NCBI GenBank assembly: GCA_964016885.1
Contig: OZ024740.1
Location: 6,417,450-6,481,449, forward strand
Direction of reading: 5' to 3'
DNA: 64,000 bases
Source of the DNA: Eledone cirrhosa
Lineage: Eukaryota; Mollusca; Cephalopoda; Octopoda; Eledonidae
The notes under the pieces are model-generated. The model had not been told where the DNA came from, ran no database searches, and worked only from the letters and a program-made list of their open reading frames with translations. Each line of letters opens with the position of its first letter. Positions within the stretch are counted from its first letter, which is position 1. A program made the position numbers and the translations under genes. Below, piece by piece: positions 46,301 through 58,439 of this stretch.

Positions 46301-49300
46301 TGGTTGTGTGGGTGTCATGACAAAAAGCACCCAGCACACACTGTAAAGTGGTTGTGTGGGTATCATGACAAAAAGCACCCAGTTCTCACTGTAAAATGGT
46401 TCTGTGGATATCATGACAAAAAGCACCCAGCACACACTGTAAAGTGGTCGTGTGGGTGTCATGACAAAAAGCACCCAGCACACACTGTAAAGTGTTCGTG
46501 TGGGTGTCATGACAAAAAGCACCCAGCACACACTGTAAAGTGGTTGTGTGGGTATCATGACAAAAAGCACCCAGCACACACTGTAAAGTGGTTGTGTGGG
46601 TGTCATGACAAAAAGCACCCAGCACACACTGTAAAGTGGTCGTGTGGGTGTCATGACAAAAAGCACCCAGCACACACTGTAAAGTGGCTGTGTGGGTGTC
46701 ATAACAAAAAGCACCCAGCACACACTGTAATGTGGTTGTGTGGGTATCATAACAAAAAGCACCCAGCACACACTGTAAAGTGGTCGTGTGGGTGTCATAA
46801 CAAAAAGCACCCAGCACACACTGTAAAGTGGTTGTGTGGGTTTCATGACAAAAAGCACCCAGCACACACTGTAAAGTGGTCGTGTGGGTGTCATAACAAA
46901 AAGCACACAACACACGCTGTAAAGTGGTTGTGTGGGTATCATGACAAAAAGCACCCAGTTCTCACTGTAAAATGGTTCTGTGGGTATCATGACAAAAAGC
47001 ACCCAGCACACACTGTAAAGTGGTCGTGTCGGTGTCATGACAAAAAGCACCCAGCACACACTGTAAAGTGGTTGTGTGGGTGTCATGACAAAAAGCACCC
47101 AGCACACACTGTAAAGTGGTTGTGTTGGTATCATGACAAAAAGCACCCAGCACACACTGTAAAGTGGTCGTGTGGGTATCATGACAAAAAGCACCCAGCA
47201 CACACTGTAAAGTGGTTGTGTGGGTGTCATGACAAAAACCACCCAGCACACACTGTAAAGTGGTCGTGTGGGTGTCATGACAAAAAGCACCCAGCACACA
47301 CTGTAAAGTGGTTGTGTGGGTGTCATGACAAAAAGCACCCAGCACACACTGTAAAGTGGTCGTGGCGGTGTCATGACAAAAAGCACACAACACACACTGT
47401 AAAGTCGTTGTGTGGGTATCATGACAAAAAGCACCCAGTTCTCACTGTAAAATGGTTCTGTGGGTATCATGACAAAAAGCACCCAGCACACACTGTAAAG
47501 TGGTCGTGTGGGTGGCATGACAAAAAGCACCCAGCACACACTGTAAAGTGGTTGTGTGGGTGTCATGACAAAAAGCACCCAGCACACACTGTAAAGTGGT
47601 TGTGTGGGTATCATGACAAAAAGCACCCAGCACACACTGTAAAGTGGTCGTGTGGGTATCATAACAAAAAGCACCCAGCACACACTGTAAAGTGGTCGTG
47701 GCGGTGTCATGACAAAAAGCACCCAGCACACACTGTAAAGTGTTCGTGTGGGTGTCATGACAAAAAGCACCCAGCACACACTGTAAAGTGGTTGTGTGGG
47801 TGTCATGACAAAAAGCACCCAGCACACACTGTAAAGTGGTCGTGTGGGTGTCATGACAAAAAGCACACAACACACACTGTAAAGTGGTTGTGTGGGTATC
47901 ATGACAAAAAGCACCCTGCACACACTGTAAAGTGGTCGTGTGGGTGTCATGACAAAAAGCACCCAGCACACACTGTAAAGTGGTTGAGTGGGTGTCATGA
48001 CAAAAAGCACCCAGCACACACTGTAAAGTGGTCGTGTGGGTGTCATGAGAAAAAGCACACAACACACACTGTAAAGTGGTTGTGTGGGTATCATGACAAA
48101 AAGCACCCAGTTCTCACTGTAAAATGGTTCTGTGGGTATCATGACAAAAAACACCCAGCAAACACACTGTAAAGTGGTCGTGTGGGTGTCATGACAAAAA
48201 GCACCCAGCACACACTGTAAAGTGGTTGTGTTGGTGTCATGACAAAAAGCACCCAGCACACACTGTAAAGTGGTTGTGTGGGTATCATGACAAAAAGCAC
48301 CCAGCACACACTGTAAAGTGGTCGTGTGGGTATCATGACAAAAAGCACCCAGCACACACTGTAAAGTGGTTGTGTGGGTGTCATGACAAAAAGCACCCAG
48401 CACACACTGTAAAGTGGTCGTGTGGGTGTCATGACAAAAAGCACCCAGCACACACTGTAAAGTGGTTGTGTGGGTGTCATTACAAAAAGCACCCAGCACA
48501 CACTGTAAAGTGGTCGTGTGGGTGTCATGACAAAAAGCACCCAGCACACACTGTAAAGTGGTTGTGTGGGTATCATGACAAAAAGCACCCAGCACACACT
48601 GTAAAGTGGTTGTGTGGGTATCATGACAAAAAGCACCCAGTTCTCACTGTAAAATGGTTCTGTGGGTATCATGACAAAAAGCACCCAGCACACACTGTGA
48701 AGTGGTCGTGTGGGTGACATGACAAAAAGCACACAACACACACTGTAAAGTGGTTGTGTGGGTATCATGACAAAAAGCACCCAGTTCTCACTGTAAAATG
48801 GTTCTGTGGGTATCATGACAAAAAGCACCCAGCACACACTGTAAAGTGGTCGTGTGGGTGTCATGACAAAAAGCACCCAGCACACACTGTAAAGTGGTTG
48901 TGTGGGTGTCATGACAAAAAGCACCCAGCACACACTGTAAAGTGGTTGTGTGGGTATCATGACAAAAAGCACCCAGCACACACTGTAAAGTGGTCGTGTG
49001 GGTATCATGACAAAAAGCACCCAGCACACACTGTAAAGTGGTTGTGTGGGTGTCATGACAAAAAGCACCCAGCACACACTGTAAAGTGGTCGTGTGGGTG
49101 TCATGACAAAAAGCACCCAGCACACACTGTAAAGTGGTTGTGTGGGTGTCATGACAAAAAGCACCCAGCACACACTGTAAAGTTGTCGTGTGGGTGTCAT
49201 GACAAAAAGCACACAACACACACTGTAAAGTGGTTGTGTGGGTATCATGACAAAAAGCACCCAGCACACACTGTAAAGTGGTTGTGTGGGTATCATGACA

Positions 49301-52300
49301 AAAAGCACCCAGTTCTCACTGTAAAATGGTTCTGTGGGTATCATGACAAAAAGCACCCAGCACACACTGTAAAGTGGTTGTGTGGGTGTCATGACAAAAA
49401 GCACCCAGCACACACTGTAAAGTGGTTGTGTGGGTGTCATGACAAAAAGCACCCAGCACACACTGTAAAGTGGTCGTGTGGGTGTCATGACAAAAAGCAC
49501 CCAGCACACACTGTAAAGTGGTTGTGTGGGTGTCATGACAAAAAGCACCCAGCACACACTGTAAAGTGGTCGTGTGGGTGTCATGACAAAAAGCACCCAG
49601 CACACACTGTAAAGTGTTTGTGTGGGTGTCATGACAAAAAGCACCCAGCACACACTGTAAAGTGGTCGTGTGGGTGTCATGACAAAAAGCACCCAGCACA
49701 CACTGTAAAGTGGTTGTGTGGGTGTCATGACAAAAAGCACCCAGCACACACTGTAAAGTGGTTGTGTGGGTGTCATAACAAAAAGCACCCAGCACACACT
49801 GTAATGTGGTTGTGTGGGTGTCATAACAAAAAGCACCCAGCACACACTGTAAAGTGGTTGTGTGGGTGTCATGACAAAAAGCACCCAGCACACACTGTAA
49901 AGTGGTCGTGTGGGTGTCATGACAAAAAGCACCCAGCACACACTGTAAAGTGGTCGTGTGGGTGTCATGACAAAAAGCACCCAGCACACACTGTAAAGTG
50001 GTTGTGTGGGTGTCATTACAAAAAGCACCCAGCACACACTGTAAAGTGGTCGTGTGGGTGTCATGACAAAAAGCACCCAGCACACACTGTAAAGTGGTTG
50101 TGTGGGTATCATGACAAAAAGCACCCAGCACACACTGTAAAGTGGTTGTGTGGGTATCATGACAAAAAGCACCCAGTTCTCACTGTAAAATGGTTCTGTG
50201 GGTATCATGACAAAAAGCACCCAGCACACACTGTGAAGTGGTCGTGTGGGTGACATGACAAAAAGCACACAACACACACTGTAAAGTGGTTGTGTGGGTA
50301 TCATGACAAAAAGCACCCAGTTCTCACTGTAAAATGGTTCTGTGGGTATCATGACAAAAAGCACCCAGCACACACTGTAAAGTGGTCGTGTGGGTGTCAT
50401 GACAAAAAGCACCCAGCACACACTGTAAAGTGGTTGTGTGGGTGTCATGACAAAAAGCACCCAGCACACACTGTAAAGTGGTTGTGTGGGTATCATGACA
50501 AAAAGCACCCAGCACACACTGTAAAGTGGTCGTGTGGGTATCATGACAAAAAGCACCCAGCACACACTGTAAAGTGGTTGTGTGGGTGTCATGACAAAAA
50601 GCACCCAGCACACACTGTAAAGTGGTCGTGTGGGTGTCATGACAAAAAGCACCCAGCACACACTGTAAAGTGGTTGTGTGGGTGTCATGACAAAAAGCAC
50701 CCAGCACACACTGTAAAGTTGTCGTGTGGGTGTCATGACAAAAAGCACACAACACACACTGTAAAGTGGTTGTGTGGGTATCATGACAAAAAGCACCCAG
50801 CACACACTGTAAAGTGGTTGTGTGGGTATCATGACAAAAAGCACCCAGTTCTCACTGTAAAATGGTTCTGTGGGTATCATGACAAAAAGCACCCAGCACA
50901 CACTGTAAAGTGGTTGTGTGGGTGTCATGACAAAAAGCACCCAGCACACACTGTAAAGTGGTTGTGTGGGTGTCATGACAAAAAGCACCCAGCACACACT
51001 GTAAAGTGGTCGTGTGGGTGTCATGACAAAAAGCACCCAGCACACACTGTAAAGTGGTTGTGTGGGTGTCATGACAAAAAGCACCCAGCACACACTGTAA
51101 AGTGGTCGTGTGGGTGTCATGACAAAAAGCACCCAGCACACACTGTAAAGTGTTTGTGTGGGTGTCATGACAAAAAGCACCCAGCACACACTGTAAAGTG
51201 GTCGTGTGGGTGTCATGACAAAAAGCACCCAGCACACACTGTAAAGTGGTTGTGTGGGTGTCATGACAAAAAGCACCCAGCACACACTGTAAAGTGGTTG
51301 TGTGGGTGTCATAACAAAAAGCACCCAGCACACACTGTAATGTGGTTGTGTGGGTGTCATAACAAAAAGCACCCAGCACACACTGTAAAGTGGTTGTGTG
51401 GGTGTCATGACAAAAAGCACCCAGCACACACTGTAAAGTGGTCGTGTGGGTGTCATGACAAAAAGCACCCAGCACACACTGTAAAGTGGTCGTGTGGGTG
51501 TCATGACAAAAAGCACCCAGCACACACTGTAAAGTGGTTGTGTGGGTGTCATAACAAAAAGCACCCAGCACACACTGTAAAGTGGTTGTGTGGGTGTCAT
51601 GACAAAAAGCACCCAGTTCTCACTGTAAAATGGTTGTGTGGGTGTCATGCAAAAAGCACCCAGCACACACTGTAAAGTGGTCGTGTGGGTGTCATGACAA
51701 AAAGCACCCAGCACACACTGTAAAGTGGTTTTGTGGGTGTCATGACAAAAAGCACCCAGTTCTCACGGTAAAATGGTTGTGTGGGTATCATGACAAAAAG
51801 CACCCAGCACACACTGTAAAGTGGTCGTGTGGGTGTCATGACAAAAAGCACCCAGCACACACTGTAAAGTGGTCGTGTGGGTGTCATGACAAAAAGCACC
51901 CAGCACACACTGTAAAGTGGTCGTGTGGGTGTCATGACAAAAAGCACCCAGCACACACTGTAAAGTGGTTGTGTGGGTGTCATGACAAAAAGCACCCAGC
52001 ACACACTGTAAAGTGGCTGTGTGGGTGTCATAACAAAAAGCACCCAGCACACACTGTAATGTGGTTGTGTGGGTATCATAACAAAAAGCACCCAGCACAC
52101 ACTGTAAAGTGGTCGTGTGGGTGTCATAACAAAAAGCACGCAGCACACACTGTAAAGTGGTTGTGTGGGTGTCATGACAAAAAGCACCCAGCACACACTG
52201 TAAAGTGGTCGTGTGGGTGTCATAACAAAAAGCACACAACACACACTGTAAAGTGGTTGTGTGGGTATCATGACAAAAAGCACCCAGTTCTCACTGTAAA

Positions 52301-55300
52301 ATGGTTCTGTGGGTATCATGACAAAAAGCACCCAGCACACACTGTAAAGTGGTCGTGTGGGTGTCATGACAAAAAGCACCCAGCACACACTGTAAAGTGG
52401 TTGTGTGGGTGTCATGACAAAAAGCACCCAGCACAAACTGTAAAGTGGTTGTGTGGGTATCATGACAAAAAGCACCCAGTTCTCACTGTAAAATGGTTCT
52501 GTGGATATCATGACAAAAAGCACCCAGCACACACTGTAAAGTGGTCGTGTGGGTGTCATGACAAAAAGCACCCAGCACACACTGTAAAGTGTTCGTGTGG
52601 GTGTCATGACAAAAAGCACCCAGCACACACTGTAAAGTGGTTGTGTGGGTATCATGACAAAAAGCACCCAGCACACACTGTAAAGTGGTCGTGTGGGTAT
52701 CATGACAAAAAGCACCCAGCACACACTGTAAAGTGGTTGTGTGGGTGTCATGACAAAAAGCACCCAGCACACACTGTAAAGTGGTTGTGTGGGTGTCATG
52801 ACAAAAAGCACCCAGCACACACTGTAAAGTGGTCGTGTGGGTGTCATGACAAAAAGCACACAACACACACTGTAAAGTGGTTGTGTAGGTATCATGACAA
52901 AAAGCACCCTGCACACACTGTAAAGTGGTTGTGTGGGTATCATGACAAAAAGCACCCAGTTCTCACTGTAAAATGGTTCTGTCGGTATCATGACAAAAAG
53001 CACCCAGCACACACTGTAAAGTGGTTGTGTGGGTGTCATGACAAAAAGCACCCAGCACACACTGTAAAGTGGTTGTGTGGGTGTCATGACAAAAAGCACC
53101 CAGCACACACTGTAAAGTGGTCGTGTGGGTGTCATGACAAAAAGCACCCAGCACACACTGTAAAGTGGTTGAGTGGGTGTCATGACAAAAAGCACCCAGC
53201 ACACACTGTAAAGTGGTCGTGTGGGTGTCATGAGAAAAAGCACCCAGCACACACTGTAAAGTGGTTTTGTGGGTGTCATGACAAAAAGCAGCCAGTTCTC
53301 ACGGTAAAATGGTTGTGTGGGTATCATGACAAAAATCACCCAGCACACACTGTAAAGTGGTCGTGTGGGTGTCATGACAAAAAGCACCCAGCACACACTG
53401 TAAAGTGGTCGTGTGGGTGTCATGACAAAAAGCACCCAGCACACACTGTAAAGTGGTCGTGTGGGTGTCATGACAAAAAGCACCCAGCACACACTGTAAA
53501 GTGGTCGTGTGGGTGTCATGACAAAAAGCACCCAGCACACACTGTAAAGTGGCTGTGTGGGTGTCATAACAAAAAGCACCCAGCACACACTGTAATGTGG
53601 TTGTGTGGGTATCATGACAAAAAGCACCCAGTTCTCACTGTAAAATGGTTCTGTGGGTATCATGACAAAAAGCACCCAGCACACACTGTAAAGTGGTCGT
53701 GTGGGTGTCATGACAAAAAGCACCCAGCACACACTGTAAAGTGGTTGTGTGGGTGTCATGACAAAAAGCACCCAGCACACACTGTAAAGTGGTTGTGTGG
53801 GTATCATGACAAAAAGCACCCAGTTCTCACTGTAAAATGGTTCTGTGGATATCATGACAAAAAGCACCCAGCACACACTGTAAAGTGGTCGTGTGGGTGT
53901 CATGACAAAAAGCACCCAGCACACACTGTAAAGTGTTCGTGTGGGTGTCATGACAAAAAGCACCCAGCACACACTGTAAAGTGGTTGTGTGGGTATCATG
54001 ACAAAAAGCACCCAGCACACACTGTAAAGTGGTCGTGTGGGTATCATGACAAAAAGCACCCAGCACACACTGTAAAGTGGTTGTGTGGGTGTCATGACAA
54101 AAAGCACCCAGCACACACTGTAAAGTGTTCGTGTGGGTGTCATGACAAAAAGCACCCAGCACACACTGTAAAGTGGTTGTGTGGGTGTCATGACAAAAAG
54201 CACCCAGCACACACTGTAAAGTGGTCGTGTGGGTGTCATGACAAAAAGCACACAACACACACTGTAAAGTGGTTGTGTGGGTATCATGACAAAAAGCACC
54301 CTGCACACACTGTAAAGTGGTTGTGTGGGTATCATGACAAAAAGCACCCAGTTCTCACTGTAAAATGGTTCTGTCGGTATCATGACAAAAAGCACCCAGC
54401 ACACACTGTAAAGTGGTTGTGTGGGTGTCATGACAAAAAGCACCCAGCACACACTGTAAAGTGGTTGTGTGGGTGTCATGACAAAAAGCACCCAGCACAC
54501 ACTGTAAAGTGGTCGTGTGGGTGTCATGACAAAAAGCACCCAGCACACACTGTAAAGTGGTTGAGTGGGTGTCATGACAAAAAGCACCCAGCACACACTG
54601 TAAAGTGGTCGTGTGGGTGTCATGAGAAAAAGCACACAACACACACTGTAAAGTGGTTGTGTGGGTATCATGACAAAAAGCACCCAGTTCTCACTGTAAA
54701 ATGGTTCTGTGGGTATCATGACAAAAAGCACCCAGCAAACACACTGTAAAGTGGTCGTGTGGGTGTCATGACAAAAAGCACCCAGCACACACTGTAAAGT
54801 GGTTGTGTTGGTGTCATGACAAAAAGCACCCAGCACACACTGTAAAGTGGTTGTGTGAGTATCATGACAAAAAGCACCCAGCACACACTGTAAAGTGGTC
54901 GTGTGGGTATCATGACAAAAAGCACCCAGCACACACTGTAAAGTGGTTGTGTGGGTGTCATGACAAAAAGCACCCAGCACACACTGTAAAGTGGTCGTGT
55001 GGGTGTCATGACAAAAAGCACCCAGCACACACTGTAAAGTGGTTGTGTGGGTGTCATGACAAAAAGCACCCAGCACACACTGTAAAGTGGTCGTGTGGGT
55101 GTCATGACAAAAAGCACCCAGCACACACTGTAAAGTGGTTGTGTGGGTATCATGACAAAAAGCACCCAGCACACACTGTAAAGTGGTAGTGTGGGTATCA
55201 TGACAAAAAGCACCCAGTTCTCACTGTAAAATGGTTCTGTGGGTATCATGACAAAAAGCACCCAGCACACACTGTAAAGTGGTCGTGTGGGTGACATGAC

Positions 55301-58010
55301 AAAAAGCACACAACACACACTGTAAAGTGGTTGTGTGGGTATCATGACAAAAAGCACCCAGTTCTCACTGTAAAATGGTTCTGTGGGTATCATGACAAAA
55401 AGCACCCAGCACACACTGTAAAGTGGTCGTGTGGGTGTCATGACAAAAAGCACCCAGCACACACTGTAAAGTGGTTGTGTGGGTGTCATGACAAAAAGCA
55501 CCCAGCACACACTGTAAAGTGGTTGTGTGGGTATCATGACAAAAAGCACCCAGCACACACTATAAAGTGGTCGTGTGGGTATCATGACAAAAAGCACCCA
55601 GCACACACTGTAAAGTGGTTGTGTGGGTGTCATGACAAAAAGCACCCAGCACACACTGTAAAGTGGTCGTGTGGGTGTCATGACAAAAAGCACCCAGCAC
55701 ACACTGTAAAGTGGTTGTGTGGGTGTCATGACAAAAAGCACCCAGCACACACTGTAAAGTTGTCGTGTGGGTGTCATGACAAAAAGCACACAACACACAC
55801 TGTAAAGTGGTTGTGTGGGTATCATGACAAAAAGCACCCAGCACACACTGTAAAGTGGTTGTGTGGGTATCATGACAAAAAGCACCCAGTTCTCACTGTA
55901 AAATGGTTCTGTGGGTATCATGACAAAAAGCACCCAGCACACACTGTAAAGTGGTTGTGTGGGTGTCATGACAAAAAGCACCCAGCACACACTGTAAAGT
56001 GGTTGTGTGGGTGTCATGACAAAAAGCACCCAGCACACACTGTAAAGTGGTCGTGTGGGTGTCATGACAAAAAGCACCCAGCACACACTGTAAAGTGTTT
56101 GTGTGGGTGTCATGACAAAAAGCACCCAGCACACACTGTAAAGTGGTCGTGTGGGTGTCATGACAAAAAGCACCCAGCACACACTGTAAAGTGGTTGTGT
56201 GGGTGTCATGACAAAAAGCACCCAGCACACACTGTAAAGTGGTTGTGTGGGTATCATGACAAAAAGCACCCAGCACACACTGTAAAGTGGTCGTGTGGGT
56301 ATCATGACAAAAAGCACCCAGCACACACTGTAAAGTGGTTGTGTGGGTGTCATGACAAAAAGCACCCAGCACACACTGTAAAGTGGTTGTGTGGGTATCA
56401 TGACAAAAAGCACCCAGCACACACTGTAAAGTGGTCGTGTGGGTATCATGACAAAAAGCACCCAGCACACACTGTAAAGTGGTCGTGTGGGTGTCATGAC
56501 AAAAAGCACCCAGCACACACTGTAAAGTGGTTGTGTGGGTGTCATGACAAAAAGCACCCAGCACACACTGTAAAGTGGTTGTGTGGGTATCATGACAAAA
56601 AGCACACAACACACACTGTAAAGTGGTTGTGTGGGTGTCATGACAAAAAGCACCCAGCACACACTATAATGTGGTTGTGTGGGTGTCATAACAAAAAGCA
56701 CCCAGCACACACTGTAAAGTGGTTGTGTGGGTATCATGACAAAAAGCACCCAGCACACACTGTAAAGTGGTCGTGTGTGTATCATGACAAAAAGCACCCA
56801 GCACACACTGTAAAGTGGTTGTGTGGGTATCATTACAAAAAGCACCCAGCACACACTGTAAAGTGGTTGTGTGGGTGTCATGACAAAAAGCACCCAGCAC
56901 ACACTGTAAAGTGGTCGTGTGGGTGTCATGACAAAAAGCACCCAGCACACACTGTAAAGTGGTTGTGTGGGTGTCATGACAAAAAGCACCCAGCACACAC
57001 TGTAAAGTGGTCGTGTGGGTGTCATGACAAAAAGCACCCAGCACACACTGTAAAGTGGTTGTGTGGGTGTCATGACAAAAAGCACCCAGCACACACTGTA
57101 AAGTGGTTGTGTGGGTATCATGACAAAAAGCACCCAGCACACACTGTAAAGTGGTCGTGTGGGTATCATGACAAAAAGCACCCAGCACACACTGTAAAGT
57201 GGTCGTGTGGGTGTCATGACAAAAAGCACCCAGCACACACTGTAAAGTGGTTGTGTGGGTGTCATGACAAAAAGCACCCAGCACACACTGTAAAGTGGTT
57301 GTGTGGGTATCATGACAAAAAGCACACAACACACACTGTAAAGTGGTTGTGTGGGTGTCATGACAAAAAGCACCCAGCACACACTATAATGTGGTTGTGT
57401 GGGTGTCATAACAAAAAGCACCCAGCACACACTGTAAAGTGGTTGTGTGGGTATCATGACAAAAAGCACCCAGCACACACTGTAAAGTGGTCGTGTGTGT
57501 ATCATGACAAAAAGCACCCAGCACACACTGTAAAGTGGTTGTGTGGGTATCATGACAAAAAGCACCCAGCACACACTGTAAAGTGGTTGTGTGGGTGTCA
57601 TGACAAAAAGCACCCAGCACACACTGTAAAGTGGTCGTGTGGGTGTCATGACAAAAAGCACCCAGCACACACTGTAAAGTGGTTGTGTGGGTGTCATGAC
57701 AAAAAGCACCCAGCACACACTGTAAAGTGGTCGTGTGGGTGTCATGACAAAGAGCACCCAGCACACACTGTAACGTGGTCGTGTGGGTATCATGACAAAA
57801 AGCACCCAGCACACACTGTAAAGTGGTTGTGTGGGTGTCATGACAAAAAGCACCCACTCCACACTGTAAAGTGGTTGTGTGGGTGTCATAACAAAAAGCA
57901 CCCGACACACACTGTAAAATGGTTTGTGGGTGTCATGACAAAAAGCACCCACTCCACACTGTAAAGTGGTTGTGTGGGCATCATGACAAAAAGCACCAGC
58001 ACACACTGTA
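37301..58010 (+). repeat. 48-bp satellite/VNTR, about 431 copies (20.7 kb)
   Basis: The unit reads CACCCAGCACACACTG, TAAAGTGGTCGTGTGGG, TGTCATGACAAAAAG. Common variants are GGTTGTG, GGTATCATGAC, CATAACAAAAAG, CACACAACACACACTG, and a distinct CAGTTCTCACTGTAAAATGG / TTCTGTGGGTATC form. Period is 48 bp almost throughout. Rare indels mark duplicated blocks: +2 (CAGCAAACACACTG) at 38218, 43786, 48156 and 54733; -1 (TCATGCAAAAAG) at 39931, 41946 and 51645. As 48 is 16 codons, several frames stay open for kilobases (KKHPAHTVKWSCGCHD on plus; CVLGAFCHDTHTTTLQ and SVCWVLFVMTPTRPLY on minus). I do not call these genes. Confidence 0.97.
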
Positions 58011-58172
58011 AATGTGGTTGGCATTAGGAAAGGTATCCAGCCATAGAAAACTAGCCAAAAGCAGTTCTATATAAGCAAGGCATGGTCACCTGACCCAACT
58101 TGACTCTAATGGGACAAACTCCCTAACTCCTGCTAGCGTGGAAAATGGATGTTAAACGATGATGATGATGAT
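37301..58172 (+). mobile_element. LINE-B 3' UTR insertion carrying the giant 48-bp array
   Basis: The region is a LINE-B 3' end truncated on the left at 37301 inside the 48-bp motif. On the right it ends with the standard LINE-B 3' tip (58011-58172): TGTAAATGTGGTTGGCATTA, GGTATCCAGCCATAGAAAAC, AAGCAGTTCTATATAAGC, CATGGTCACCTGACCC, CTGCTAGCGTGGAAAATGG, GTTAAACGATGATGATGATG. The same blocks in the same order are found at 10260-10440, 23590-23765 and 63118-63290. No protein-coding part of LINE-B is present. Confidence 0.9.
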
Positions 58173-58439
58173 ATATCTAGGACTACATTAACCAATGAAT
58201 CTTTCAAGTTGGGGATGCCTCTATGACATTGCTCAACTTGCTAAATACAGTAACCAAATCCCACTTAACTCCTACCAAATCTTAACAATGGTTTGTCATT
58301 GATTAAATATTATAGTTGTTCTTGTTTTTGTTTAACCCCAGAACTGTCCAGATTCAGCAAATCTGTAATCAAAGGAATTCCAGCCATGACCAACCAATCA
58401 TTATCTAATATTATCTGTCCATATTTAAAATAATAATAA

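Noticed and set aside
43769..48595. 1608-codon minus-strand open frame (CVLGAFCHDTHTTTLQ / SVCWVLFVMTPTRPLY repeats) and similar frames at 44384-48172, 48139-51714, 51630-54749, 51645-55172 and 54716-58024
   Set aside because: The 48-bp period keeps several frames open at once on both strands; the frame phrase switches at indels, there is no unique flanking domain, and the sequence derives from a LINE 3' UTR.
37301..58010. CRISPR-like array (48-bp repeats)
   Set aside because: No spacers: units are contiguous and nearly identical. The context is animal retrotransposon sequence.
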